Notes: a model not told the origin generated them from the letters alone. Positions 11,916 to 22,945 are shown, numbered from the stretch's first letter. The stretch is 64,000 nt of DNA from Luzula sylvatica (GCA_946800325.1 OX326956.1:75961087-76025086), one strand, 5' to 3'. Numbers and translations: made by a program.

Positions 11916-12932
11916 TAATGAATAAGTCCTGACTAGTTTTAACTATCACTGTTCTAATATTGTATCGTTTATCATCCATTTTATTTAATTTATAAAGTTT
12001 GGGTCCAAATGAATACCAATCCAGCTATCTTTTATTTTAATTATTCTTATTTTCTTTTTAGTAGATTATACATGGATCCTAAAGACTCAACAAGTGAAAC
12101 CTTTGGTGAGGAAATATTCATCTTTGATGAGGATATTGAGCTTCTTCGAAACTATTCAGATCTTTGTGAAAACCCTGATGAAGAAAATGTTGAAAGTGAT
12201 AATCTGGCGAATAGTGAACCATATATATGCATGCCAGAAATGATTTAGTATTCTAGAATTATTTTGAAAATAATACGTCTATTTTATACTGATTAAAAAA
12301 TATTACGATACCTTATAAATAAGGATTTTGTTAATTTTCTTAATATCCAACACGGATATGTTTCACTTCTCAGTATTCATAGAATTGGGAGATACAATAC
12401 AAGTCTACAAATAATAGTATATTCGGCCCATATTGGCATTCCACATATTAAAATATATACATATAAATATAAATAATAATATATCTGGCCCATATTGACA
12501 TTCAACTATTTTTTTCCAGTTGGTTTACACTTTTCGTTCTTTATATTCATAATAGAAAAAGCCTATTATAAATGTATAATAATTTTAAACCCAAATTCAC
12601 CATCTATTTTCTTCTAAATACCAATTTTAGCCCAAAAGCCTTAATAGATTGATTTAGTTTGAAACATTTATCAATTTGAGCCTCGGGGACCTTGTCAAAT
12701 AATCACTAACATGTTAAGACGCTTTTATGTGTGATTATATTAAATTTTAAGATTTTCGGGTATACAAAACTAAATAACATTTTTTTTTTTGAGAAATAAA
12801 TAACATATTTTTATGTGGATTAAGTATTATGTAGCAAAACTTGTGTGTGTGTTGTGTGTATATTATCAGTTTAATATTATTATTATTTATAGTAACATAG
12901 AACATATTATTCTTTAAATACAATTCTTTGTT
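11916..12932. other. intergenic DNA with one small open frame
   Basis: Apart from the short frame at 12072-12248, nothing gene-like was seen. A GT-rich microsatellite-like stretch lies at 12839-12862. An ATTCGGCCCATATTGGCATTC phrase recurs in altered form about 70 bp later (12420-12510), a local duplication. Confidence 0.5.
12072..12248 (+). CDS. small acidic reading frame, unrecognised
   Basis: A 58-residue frame starting ATGGATCC, rich in Asp and Glu, ending in SEPYICMPEMI. It begins just after a pyrimidine-rich stretch ending in TAG, so it could be an exon or the 5' end of a former gene. The EPYI.M ending recalls the start of FAR1-type domains, but the resemblance is far too short to assign. 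No downstream coding continuation was seen. Confidence 0.25.
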   Translation: MDPKDSTSETFGEEIFIFDEDIELLRNYSDLCENPDEENVESDNLANSEPYICMPEMI

Positions 12933-13131
12933 TGTTAGAAATAGTTAATTAGTGAAGTAGTTAGATCCAATGTTCATGATCAATGGACCGTTGGATATCA
13001 ATGAGTATGATTACTTTTGGAATTTTAGATATCTCTATAAATTAAACCCATTGTAAATTCATTTCATTAACTCATAATACAAAATCATTTCGTTAATCTC
13101 TCCTTAAATTATCATTGTATATATTTCTACA
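12933..13131 (+). mobile_element. 199-bp copia-type LTR (5' LTR orientation)
   Basis: Starts TGTTAGAAATAG and ends TTTCTACA, the TG..CA form of a long terminal repeat. It is followed at 13132-13144 by TGGTATCAAGAGC, a primer binding site matching initiator tRNA-Met with one extra A. The same 199-bp sequence lies in opposite orientation at 22575-22773. No matching 3' LTR was found downstream, so this copy is truncated. The short LTR and the lack of coding sequence suggest a small non-autonomous (TRIM-like) retrotransposon. Confidence 0.8.
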
Positions 13132-13144
13132 TGGTATCAAGAGC
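13132..13144 (+). other. primer binding site of the truncated copia-type element
   Basis: TGGTATCAAGAGC directly after the LTR end; the plant copia consensus TGGTATCAGAGC is matched apart from one inserted A. Confidence 0.65.
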
Positions 13145-13317
13145 ATTAGGCAAACGTCAAGATCCCCAAGAAGATACAAGAAAGTGAGAGTTAACACGAG
13201 AATGAGAAGCTTGAAGGCAAACGCCGAAATTTTTCTTTCGATTTTTCGACTCTCAAAGTCTCAAGAAGATGGAAGAACGTGTGAAGAAGACAACGGTCTA
13301 GCAAACCACCAAAAAAA

Positions 13318-13625
13318 AAAACTTCTATCACCTTCTCAATTAACCTACTTTCTTGACTTTCTTTCATACAAATAACCTTCTCAAATAACTCCATAATTCT
13401 AGAATAATTTGTATATAATCTCTTTGAGCAACGCTCAAAAATAACCTTCTCAAATAACCCCATAATTCTAGAATATTTTATATAACCCCTTCGAGCAAAC
13501 GCTCAAAAATAACCTTCTCAAATAACCCCATAATTCTAGAATATTTTATATAACCTCTTCGAGCAAAAATAACCTTCTCAATTAACCTCATTTTCTCCCA
13601 AGTAACCTTCTCAATAAACCTTCTT
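13318..13625. repeat. 68-bp tandem repeat
   Basis: Three full units and partial ones, each with ATAACCTTCTCAAATAACC, CATAATTCTAGAATA and TTCGAGCAAACGCTCAAA. GAGCAAACGCTC is nearly palindromic. The array lies within what would be the internal region of the truncated copia-type element starting at 12933. Confidence 0.8.
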
Positions 13626-14259
13626 CTAAAAATAAATATTTTCTGATTAGCAAACGCTACAAATCAGAAAAACCAAAAAAAAAAAAAAAATCTGGTTTGT
13701 AGAAGATTTAGAATTCCGTATTCTTAGAGAACCAAGAAATGAATATCAACCTTATTTTCTGGTTTTGGAACACAGTCTTGTACCCCGCGAAATGAATATC
13801 ACCATTGCCTGGCAATCTTATCCAGACCAGACCCGTTATTTTAACGGATTATCCACATCCTTCTATATTTAGATATTAGTAGTCAGATAAGATTATAAAA
13901 ATATTAAATAAATTTCATCATATACTATTTTGAGAAATTAAAAAGCAATATTATACATAATAAACCTATCAAGTATTTATTATATGTAACATAATGTTTT
14001 TATTAATCAACTTGTCATGATTGATGACCTTTTCACATGATTTTTGTAGTATAAAACGAAATTTAATAAGGAGTCACGACATAATGATCTTTTTACATAA
14101 TGATTTTTTCTTCCTTAAATAAATTATTGATGTACAAAATATACCAAGTAAACGTATGAGTAACATTTAATATTTTTAAGACCTTTTGACTCTAATTTTC
14201 AAAAGCATAGACGCGGTCTTTCAAAACTAAGGCCCTTGAAGGGGAGAATGCGTGTTATG
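13626..14259. other. AT-rich intergenic DNA
   Basis: No gene seen. It contains an A-rich run at 13674-13690 and ordinary AT-rich sequence after that. Confidence 0.5.
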
Positions 14260-14756
14260 TTATGTTGTACGGATACGGATACGGATACGGCTATATAATT
14301 ATTATTTTAATATATTTATATTGTATATAATAAATAAATAAATAATAAATTAAATAATATTTTGAATTTAAATATCATGACAATAAATAAAATCAACATA
14401 ACAATACAAGTATCATAAAAATATTATAAATTTATTCTAGAAGTATCATAGAACTAATTTAGAAGTATCCAACAAGTATCATACACATATCCTATATAAT
14501 TTATTTAAAAATATTATGAGTCAAAATATATAATGGGCCGAAGTATCATAAATGGAGTATCCCAGCCGTATCATGAACGTATTCCAGCCGTATCCTGCCG
14601 TATCCCAGCCGTATCCGAAAAAAATAAATATTAAAATAATCGGATACGCCACGTGGCGTATCCGATACGTATCCGAGCCGTATCGTACCCGTATCCGTAT
14701 CGGATACCCGTATCCTCAGGATACTTCTGTGTTTTTGAAGTATCCGCGTAACATAG
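14260..14756. mobile_element. non-autonomous hAT-like element
   Basis: Ends are TTATGTTGTACGGATAC and, read from the right end, CTATGTTACGCGGATAC. Subterminal sequence is full of CGGATACGG and GTATCCGTATC repeats. Flanking octamers GTGTTATG (14252-14259) and GTGTCATG (14757-14764) match at 7 of 8 positions, as expected for an aged hAT target duplication. It has no coding capacity and belongs to the same family as 45904-46056. Confidence 0.65.
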
Positions 14757-15414
14757 GTGTCATGTGATAATTTGCTTCGATCAATTATTCCATTCGTGAA
14801 TACTTTTTGTACGAGCGGGTGTACAAAAAGATATAAATGAATCTTGTATTCGATATTATGATAATTGATAAAATTATTTTCATATATTATTTTGTCCATC
14901 CAAAATAATAAAATAAAGTTTTAGCAATATTTTGCAAAATAAATTCTGTAAATAATGGATTCAACTATAAATTTAAGATAAAATAATATGTTGCATACAA
15001 AATAATAATTCTTATAAAGTAAAAAAAAAGTGCAAGCTAAAATACAAATAAAAAGTATAGCTTATATTATTGTAAAATACAACGACTATTAATTTTGTTT
15101 GTTAAAACAAATTAACAAATTATGTAATTGCTCCGAAATCGCGTCGGGGACTAGTTTGATATATTTTTGAGAGAGAGAGAGAAAATGGTAATGAGGATGT
15201 CATATGTACTTGAAAATTTTGATATTGACTCTTTTAAAAGCCTAAATTTGATATATATATTTTTTGAAAGGATATACAAGAAATTCTACCTATCTTTGTT
15301 TCATGTATAATATAATTTTCTCCCCGCGCAATTGCGCGGAGGTCTTCGAGTTTGTCGTGATTTTATTTTTCTCAATACGTAATTCAATTCTACATTTTTT
15401 TTGTCTGATTGTAC
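14757..15414. other. AT-rich intergenic DNA with a CG palindrome
   Basis: No gene seen. At 15321-15342 CCCCGCGCAATTGCGCGGAG forms a strong hairpin in otherwise AT-rich DNA. This resembles the hairpin near Helitron 3' ends, but no CTRR terminus follows at the expected distance. Confidence 0.45.
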
Positions 15415-16030
15415 ACACATAAAAAAATCTATCTTTTTGTAAATTTCAAAAAAATTCCTCTACCAAACTTTTATTTCCTAATACTCTTATGAACGATCTT
15501 AAAAACAAATGGACCAAAATACCCATCTATTTTCAAATGTAATAATTGAAAAAATATTATTTTTTATTTTTTATTAATTTTAAGAAAATCCATAAACATT
15601 TTTAACATGCAGTGATTACAAAAAAAAAAATTACAAATTGAGTTTATATAATTTTAATATTTCATTTATATGTTTGAAAAAATAACATCCGGCAATAATA
15701 AAATAAACAATAATAAATAAACATCTTGAATATATATTGATAGAAAAATATCGGTTTAAACATCTTGTTTTTTATTTTCATTCTCCTTTTATTTATTTCT
15801 TAAATAGTTTCATGATATTTTATTTTTCAAATATTTGTAATGTGTTCTTTTAATATTGTTGTTCGTTTTATTATTATTTAATGTTAGTTTTGCAAAGAAA
15901 AAATGCAAAGATCAAAATGTTAAAATTATATAAATAACATATAATAACTTTTTAAAAAATTATTACATGGTACCAAAATTTAGGACTTAATTAAAATTAT
16001 TAAAAAATAACATGTACATATGTAAATTAT
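15415..16030. repeat. old inverted-repeat element, Mutator-like style
   Basis: The left half (about 15540-15690) and the reverse complement of the right half (about 15880-16010) share AAAATTATTAA-, ATTATATAATTTTAATAT- and ACATTTTTAA-like phrases in the same order. This suggests a foldback element of about 600 bp. The left end has the TAAATTTC..CCAAAATACCC phrasing of Mutator-like termini. Low complexity makes the borders uncertain. Confidence 0.35.
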
Positions 16031-16557
16031 TTAATTTGATGACGTAAAGCAACCAAATGAGAGAAATTTTCTTAACTTTCTACATATAAAACTTTATATA
16101 TATATATAAATATCTCTTGAATCATGTTTTGATTTGAGCCACTAATCAATTGAATCCTTATTTTCATGCCACTAATCAATCAAATATATCATATATGATA
16201 CTTGGCCAAATTTTCTGAACACGTATAGTAAGAGTATTTTGGACACGGCATCCAATCCCACATATTGAAATATCACATATATCCATTTGAAATGAAAATA
16301 TCATTTAAAAGGTATTTCTGTAAACATAAAAATATTATATATATCCCTATAAAAATGAAAAGAACATGTATACTAAGTATACTAAACAGTCAACGAGATA
16401 TCATGTTATTTTTTATTTTTGAATGTCTTAATTATCAATTCCTGTTTCTCACGGGTACGCAGAAAAAAGACGATTACCAAATTTCTTTGAAGATATTTTG
16501 AAGCAAATTAAAAATAAAACATATAAAACAACAGACAATAATAAAAGGGATGTACAA
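16031..16557. other. AT-rich intergenic DNA
   Basis: No gene seen. A 78-codon frame at 16265-16501 is Lys/Ile/Phe-rich and looks like chance. A 26-bp sequence at 16510-16535 recurs exactly at 17362-17387, on the other side of the LINE insertion. Confidence 0.5.
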
Positions 16558-16574
16558 GAAAACGACATCAAAAT

Positions 16575-17287
16575 TTTTTTTTTTTTTTTTTTTTGCAAAA
16601 ATGTCCGTAGGCTATATACATGACACTTATCAAAGTTAGTTACATTAGCATAATTGAACATGTCAAAAAGAAAACGTCCTTAAACTAAGGAGCTAGGAAA
16701 AAATCTAAGTCCGAAATGTTTTGACCAAAATAAGTTCGTTGCTCAAGACGGGCCCTCCGCGCAATCCGATCGGCTTGTGTGTTCTCCTCCCGCATGACGT
16801 GTCGAAACGTCCAACCCTCATACTCTTCGGCTAAGCCGCGACATTCTTGGATTTGATAATACGCTCTCCATTCAATCTCAATGGACCGATTACGAATAGC
16901 TTGGACAAGCGTTGAGCTATCCGAATATATATCACAAACAACAATATTCATTTCGTGAAGCCTTCGCAAAGCCGCATGACAAGCTAGAATTTCCGCATGA
17001 AGCGGAGAGCTAGCGGTAGTTGCCCTCCCTTCGAAATAAATAGTCGCTCCATTTTGCAAAATAATGAAACCTAACCCCGTTCCATCGGTCGACCACGACC
17101 CATCGAAAAAGCATTTCGAGGCACAATTGGAAGGTGGTGAGCAATTAAGCGGTTCTTGTCGAAAAAAGAGAGGATCCATCGCTTTCCCGATATTCGTCGC
17201 CATTTGAATCATTTGCATAGGACTATGGTTTTTGGTTTTGAATATTTTGTCACACCGACATTTCCAAATTGTCCACAATAAATTGGC
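16575..17287 (-). mobile_element. 5'-truncated LINE insertion with poly(A)
   Basis: A minus-strand LINE 3' end with RNase H coding sequence, a short 3' untranslated region and a poly(A) tail (T-run at 16574-16594 on the given strand). It is flanked by a 16-17 bp target duplication, GAAAACGACATCAAAAT, at 16558-16574 and 17288-17304, typical of target-primed reverse transcription. Truncation falls exactly at the right-hand duplication, so the frame upstream of it is target DNA. Confidence 0.85.
16685..17287 (-). pseudogene. LINE polyprotein C-terminus: RNase H domain
   Basis: The C-terminal part of an L1-type ORF2, cut off at its N side by 5' truncation. The RVT_3/RNase H fold is visible: FFDGSW (first Asp), HAEILA (Glu), YSDSST (second Asp) and TQADRIA (last Asp). 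All four catalytic carboxylates are present, so decay is limited. The domain would remove RNA from the cDNA hybrid. Upstream, LLWTIWKCR matches the Trp-rich linker after the zinc-knuckle region of plant LINEs. The open frame continues a further 15 codons to 17332 through target DNA, which is fortuitous. No endonuclease or reverse transcriptase is present, so it cannot act alone. Confidence 0.85.
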
Positions 17288-17304
17288 GAAAACGACATCA
17301 AAAT

Positions 17305-17650
17305 GACTTAATTGACAACATAACTTTTTCAAGGAGTGAAATACAAAATGTTATGAGACACAAAAATAAAACATATAAAACAACAGATGGAAGTTTTGCT
17401 ATGCAAATCACATGTTAATTTTATGAGATGAGACTTGGAGAAAACAAATTGTTTCATCTTCTCTACAATTTCCTCGTTGTTTATACTAAGAAAATCCCTC
17501 GCTGTGGTTTTGTTCAATTTTTTATTAGCAAAGTTAAAAAATTATTAAAGTCATAAGAAGATAATATTTTCTAACAAAATTAGACACAACAATACTGAAA
17601 TAGTATAACTTACTAAATTATTTGCTATAGCAATTAACGAATAGAAGGAT
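17305..17650. other. AT-rich target DNA between two LINE insertions
   Basis: No gene seen. It includes the second copy of a 26-bp exact repeat (17362-17387; first copy 16510-16535) and the left target duplication of the next LINE. Confidence 0.5.
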
Positions 17651-18098
17651 CAGGCATGACGAAACCCACCCCTCAATTTTTTATGAATATAAGAAGATAA
17701 ATCTGCGTTATGTGCAACAGGCATAACGAAACCCGAGACCACCTGCTCAAAAACTGCTCTTATGCGCAGGCTACTTGGCGGATATTACGCCGCTCTCACC
17801 AACAAATAGGCGGCTACCTGCTGGGGAACTCTCCACTGCAGGCATGGGAGACACATGCCAACACACTACCAAAAATCGAGCGATCAAAATGGAATGCTCT
17901 TTGGATGGCGACCAATTGGAACTTATGGAAATAACGCAATCGACATATTTTTCAGCCGAAAAAACGACATCAACACACTACCAAAAATCGTTTTCAAATC
18001 AAAGTCTTACCACTCTATCACTATTGTAATTCCTACTGTTGTGATATATAAAAACCTTAACGGATAGCAATTTGCTAACCTTAATTCAAAAAAAAAAC
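17651..18098 (+). mobile_element. second 5'-truncated LINE insertion
   Basis: A plus-strand LINE 3' end of about 450 bp ending in an A-rich tail (18088-18099). It is flanked by AATAGAAGGAT at 17640-17650 and 18100-18110, an 11-bp target duplication. Its orientation is opposite to the LINE at 16575-17287, only 360 bp away. Confidence 0.8.
17704..17934 (+). pseudogene. LINE zinc-binding (zf-RVT) fragment
   Basis: Reads CVMCNRHNETRDHLLKNCSY and then ATWR..., the C-x2-C..ET..HLL..C..A..W signature of the zf-RVT region that follows reverse transcriptase in plant non-LTR retrotransposons. The frame stops after NWNLWK; the few codons beyond contain stops. No RNase H domain follows, unlike the neighbouring LINE, so this is a different LINE lineage or a deleted copy. 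Confidence 0.75.
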
Positions 18099-18110
18099 AA
18101 ATAGAAGGAT

Positions 18111-18894
18111 TAATACTAAAGACATCAACATGTTTTTAAAATATTTATATTCATAATCATGTACCACCATAAGACATTCGCATACCATAGAAGAACATAC
18201 ATAACACTTAATTATATTCATAAGAAGCTCTCTTTCAAATAACACAGTCGTCACAGACTCACAACGCATTGAATGGTACCGGATACAAATATCCAATGCC
18301 TCGAAACCGACTCCTCAATTTCTGACCCCCTTCGATTGACAACTTGTTACTTGGATGTTAAGTATCCATACTTATTTCTTTTTTGAATTCAGATAACACA
18401 TACTTATTACTTGTATGAATAAGTTCCATAATAATTTTGACTTATTTTTTTTCTTGATATCCCAAGTTCCTAACCAATTTCAAACCGCTCTTTGATCCAG
18501 CAACTCAGCAAGTAGTCACGTTTTGATTCAGCAAATTGACCTCAATTTCTGCCTCAAAACCGGTCAGAGAAAAGTGGCGGAGAATACTTGAAATAAAATA
18601 TACCTAAATTTCAGCAAATTATGTCATATTTGAAGTGAAATATACTTGAAATGAAATATACCTCAATTTCAGCAAATTGTGTGATATTTGAAGTGAAATA
18701 TACTTGAAAATAATTTCAGATAATTGCGCGATATTTGAAGTGAAAGTGAAAACAAGCTGGGAGCGTAGAGAGTACAAGATGTGAAAGGGCATGGATCTAC
18801 CTAAAATAATAAATATAAATAATGCAATTTCGTTGTTATATTTAGTAGCAGTGGAAGTGGTTGTTGAAAAAGAATGAATTACAAGAAAAATATC
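18111..18894. other. intergenic DNA with short direct repeats
   Basis: No gene seen. Positions 18580-18750 contain three copies of a unit of about 60 bp built on TTTCAGCAAATT, ATATTTGAAGTGAAATATAC and TTGAAATGAAATATACCT. Confidence 0.5.
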
Positions 18895-19275
18895 TGCAGG
18901 CCCAATATTTTAGAAAAAATCACCAATCCATAAAGCCCAAAAAAAAGGAAAAAATCACCAATGTAAAGCCCAAAAAAAAAGAAAAAATTGTTCAAATTAA
19001 CTTTCTGTAAAGCTCCATCAAAATAAAAAAAGACCCAACATTCTACAAAAAATACTGTTGTGTAAATGGGAGAAAGAAAATTCAAATCACTACTCTGTAA
19101 AAAAAAATAAAAAAAACCCAATATTCCATTTACCAAATTTATAACTAATGAATAAAAAAATAAAAAAAGGACAACCCAGCATACTATCAAGTCCACAAAA
19201 AAAATTGCTATTATTAAAGGCCATTACTAAAAAAAACGAATAGCCAATATTTATATCAAACACGTAAATAAAATT
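18895..19275 (+). repeat. dispersed A-rich repeat, copy 1
   Basis: Blocks such as ATTCAAATCACTACTCTGTA, AAAGCCCAAAAAAAA and GACCCAACATTCTAC, separated by A-runs. The reverse complement is found in the same order at 36168-36570. Function and family unknown. On the minus strand it yields Phe-rich open frames, which are artefacts. Confidence 0.65.
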
Positions 19276-19611
19276 AAGAAAAAAACCCAATACGTACGAG
19301 GTCCAATATTCAATCCAAAATAGGGGACGTCCCTGATTAAGCGAACACAAAATCATCCTATCGACCCCTGTAGGTTGCACTTTGACATGTTTACACATCT
19401 CTCTTCCATCTTCAATTACCTCTACAACTCCGCCATTATTCTCTTCTTCAATTACCTCTCTCTTCCATCTTAGGTCTCCCTTGCCACTGTTACTTACTTT
19501 ATTTCAATTGATACTAACGAACAATGGAGCTATGATCGAATGATACTAATCAGGCAATAGAGTTATGATTCAATCACTAATGCAATATTGTTTTTTCTTT
19601 TCTTTTTTCAG

Positions 19612-19981
19612 GCAAGCTCAATTGATAACACAAAAATGTTCTTCGACGAATACATAACAGACTACAACAACTTGAAGAACAGGTACAATTAACACAATAA
19701 AACAATGGTTCAAACAACAGTTAATTATTCCCAAATACATACTTTATTCCAAAAAAAAAACAGATACCTCGTTCTTTCGACACCAAACGAGGGGGCATCT
19801 GCACGATACAACAACAAAGCAATAGAAGAAACGACCATCAAGGAACTACTTCAGACCTATAATAATAATCAGGTAATACACGAAGAAGAAGAAAAAAAAT
19901 TAATTCAGGTGCACAAGCAAAATAATGAACTTTATAAGAGTTGCTAGATGGTACTATGATGCATGTAAGGAACACAAATCG
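19612..19981 (+). pseudogene. replication protein A large-subunit-like fragment (possibly Helitron-borne)
   Basis: Two putative exons fit canonical borders: 19612-19682 (TTTTTTCAG before, GTACAA after) and 19764-19872 (AAACAG before, GTAATA after). Joined, they keep one frame that includes NTKMFFDEYITDYNNLKNR and then LSTPNEGASA and TTIKELLQTY. A later segment at 19949-19981 reads WYYDACKEHKS, close to the W-Y-Y-x-A-C-x2-C start of the RPA70 C-terminal zinc ribbon, with His in place of the second Cys. Stops lie between the segments. Plant Helitrons commonly carry RPA-like genes, but no Helitron helicase is seen here. The identification is tentative. Confidence 0.45.
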
Positions 19982-21202
19982 TGTATCTAAATCAAGCAAG
20001 GTCATAACTGGTGAGAAACATGTCAAGCAACACCGAACAATATGATGCTATGATAACATGAATAAATTTTTTTTTATTAACGTGTTACATAAAAATTATT
20101 TCAGGTAAAAAATTACGTTGGTAGTAACGGAGAATGGAATGGAATTTGCAAATTTTGTTGTTCTTGGTAAAAAGGTAGAGAAACTCATAGTTTTTTCACT
20201 AAGAATTGAATAGATATTATTTAAACTATTAATTATTAATTAATGGACTTTATTTTGAGGATAATTACTTTCTATCAAGACAGTTAGTTGGCTTAAAAAA
20301 TTATATGTTTGGAAAAAAAAAATTTAGTGGAAAGATTATTTGGATAATCCATGCCACTCGAGGGATCAATTTTTTTTATAAAAGGTACATTATTAATTGG
20401 GAAAAATATTAATTGACACATTTAATTAGTCTTTGATGAGGTGGTAAGATTGAATATGTGAGTTAATTAGTCTTTTTAATTGAGTTAATTAATTATTAAT
20501 TGACACATTTAATTAACATGTTAATAAATTATATTAATACATATTAATTGACGCGTGAATTAAATTAAATTGTCAATTAAATCGTTAATCGAATTAATTA
20601 GAGAATCTAATCAATCCACTTATCATCATTTGTCATCTTATAAAGGTCACATTTTTATTGTTTTGGGGTTTGAATATGTAACCCTCTTTGTTGATTACTG
20701 CAACGGTGTAAGGATTCTTTTATATATAAATTGGATGTGTTTTTTTAATTGTTTTTGGCGAAATGTCCCCTAATCAATTATTATTAGAGAATTTTCTGAT
20801 GAAAATAAATAGTACTCTTATCGTATTTTTGTTAGAGAAATTCTTCCATATACCAAAGTCTAAGAAGAAGAAAAAATAGTGCAAATTCTACTTATTTTAT
20901 TTTTCGGAAAGGACAAATATTCAATGGTGCATTGAATATTTTAAAATTTTGTGCCTCAAAGTAAATGATCATGTTCATGTATCAAATTATATTTAAGACA
21001 CATATTTAGTTTTTGATAATATATTTAAGTTTAATTTTTCATGAAAATAATGCACATTTAAATTATGCAGCGCATCCATATAATATGTTATATGATTAGC
21101 ATTTATTTTCTAGTACTCATCTTATACTTAATAAAATAATATAGTACGACTAAAATACATATACGAGAATTAAAAATAAAATAACGAGAATAAAAAGCAT
21201 AG
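19982..21202. other. AT-rich intergenic DNA
   Basis: No gene seen. ATTAATTGACACATTTAATTA-type sequence is repeated in tandem and inverted form at 20400-20560. The 67-codon frame at 20570-20773 resembles nothing known. Confidence 0.5.
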
Positions 21203-21210
21203 ATGATTAA

Positions 21211-21996
21211 CAGTGCCGGCCAGGGTCTTTTGGTTGCCCCAGTCCGAAATAATATGTTATTTTTTATTATCAAATAAAAAATAAAAAAATAATTTGAAAT
21301 TATAAAAATAAATTCGTAAACATAGCATATTTTAGCATTTTTTGCAAAAAAAAAATTAATGCCATCATTTTAACTTATAATAACACAACATGATTGAAAA
21401 AAATTAATAGTTTTGACTTTCAAAAATATTTTTTCTAGATTAATTCATCATAATCGTCTAAAAATTCATTTCAATTTAAATCATAAGCATCTTTTATTTT
21501 GAGATATGAAAGTTTACGTATAAGTTTAATCTCATTTTAGTTTAGAAAATCCTCTGTTGATAATAAAAAAAAATTAATGCCATCTTTTATTGTTTATTAT
21601 TATTTTTAAAGAGGATAACGATGGATATTAAATGATTATGGTGTCTTTTTAGATTAAAAAAAATTTGTATTAATGTACATGTTGTTCTTTGGATCTGATG
21701 TGCATATATATGGGGTGTACAATATATAGTTTGTTTTACATGTAACAATAAATAACAATAACACAATATACAAATTTGAGATCACATAAAATCTTGTTTA
21801 ATATTCCATAATTTAACTCCCTGCTCAACCATCGAAGTCCTTCTCTTCTCCGTTTCTTCTCTCCCTAATTTTCTTCTTCACTGATATTTAAATTTTAGAT
21901 CTTTCAACTTATCAAATATATACAATTAGAACTTGATTGTTGCCCCATGCTCAGGCCGTTGCCCTAGTCCGAGGGCTTACTCCGGAGCCGGCCCTG
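21211..21996. mobile_element. non-autonomous hAT-like element
   Basis: A 786-bp element bounded by CAGTGCCGGCCAGGGTC and, as reverse complement of its right end, CAGGGCCGGCTCCGGAG. It is flanked by an exact 8-bp target duplication ATGATTAA (21203-21210 and 21997-22004). CAGGGCCGG-type ends are a known plant hAT terminus. Its interior is AT-rich and non-coding. Confidence 0.85.
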
Positions 21997-22004
21997 ATGA
22001 TTAA

Positions 22005-22574
22005 GTAGAGTAGTAACATGTTTAGAACTAAAATATAATGTATTAACTCTAAAACCTTAATAACTGTGGAAGATATTATTGGTCCTTAAAATTGAACATG
22101 TAAATGTGAGATAATTTTAGTAGGCTTGTTTTATGACCCATAGCATAAGCTCTTTGCAAGTCAATATAATAATAATTATTATATGGGCGACATGAAAGAG
22201 AATAAATAAGAAAGACAGATCTTGAGCAAAGAGGAATCACATGTTTAGAATATATTTAGTTGTTCCATTTGGTTCACTAATATAATAATTATTATTATAC
22301 GATTTCATATAATAATAATATTATATTGTATAATAATGATAATTATTAAATTTTCATATAATAGTATAATACTATTAATTATAACAATATTATAAACAAA
22401 TATTTTAATTATATCATTAATAATTATATTATATAATCATAATCATTACAATAATATTGTATTATATTATATCATTAGTATATATTATTGTAATAATTAT
22501 AACTAATAAAATGTTATAATTATTACAATAATATATACTAATTATATTGTGATATTATTAATATATAAGGTGGA
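22005..22574. other. AT-rich intergenic DNA
   Basis: No gene seen. Positions 22280-22565 are an extremely AT-rich tract of TAATAATTAT-like sequence with several self-complementary stretches. Confidence 0.5.
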
Positions 22575-22773
22575 TGTAGAAATATATACAATGATAATTT
22601 AAGGAGAGATTAACGAAATGATTTTGTATTATGAGTTAATGAAATGAATTTACAATGGGTTTAATTTATAGAGATATCTAAAATTCCAAAAGTAATCATA
22701 CTCATTGATATCCAACGGTCCATTGATCATGACCGTTGGATCTAACTACTTCACTAATTAACTATTTCTAACA
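22575..22773 (-). mobile_element. 199-bp copia-type LTR (3' LTR orientation)
   Basis: Reverse-orientation copy of the LTR at 12933-13131, the same 199-bp length with TG..CA ends. On the minus strand it is preceded by a purine tract (TAGCTTGCGGGGGGA, forward positions 22774-22788), the polypurine tract expected before a copia 3' LTR. No 5' LTR partner was recognised in the window. Confidence 0.8.
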
Positions 22774-22945
22774 TCCCCCCGCAAGCTAAGGTGGGGCTTG
22801 AACTTGAACCACCGTCAGCTTGGTTCGTAACAACGTAAATCGTCAGAGAAGTAGATGAACCACCGTCGCCCTCGAATCCAGAGATGGGCACAAAAGAAAT
22901 CTTCTCAAGATTATATCCGACCTCCAGAATTAGAGTTTTGGTCAC
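22774..22945 (-). pseudogene. remnant of internal region upstream of the copia-type 3' LTR
   Basis: A short open frame reads SSPTLACGGMLEIVN into the LTR, similar in style to ends of copia polyproteins that run through the polypurine tract. The rest is not recognisable as RNase H. Further right, two direct copies of TTTTGGTCACTGAGATCT (near 22940 and 22990) hint at a non-coding internal region. Confidence 0.35.

Noticed and set aside
18879..19398. Phe-rich 102-105 codon frames as membrane proteins
   Set aside because: Reverse translation of A-rich homopolymer-spaced repeat sequence.
12933..22773. One complete LTR element between 12933 and 22773
   Set aside because: The two LTRs are in opposite orientation, so they cannot bound a single normal element.
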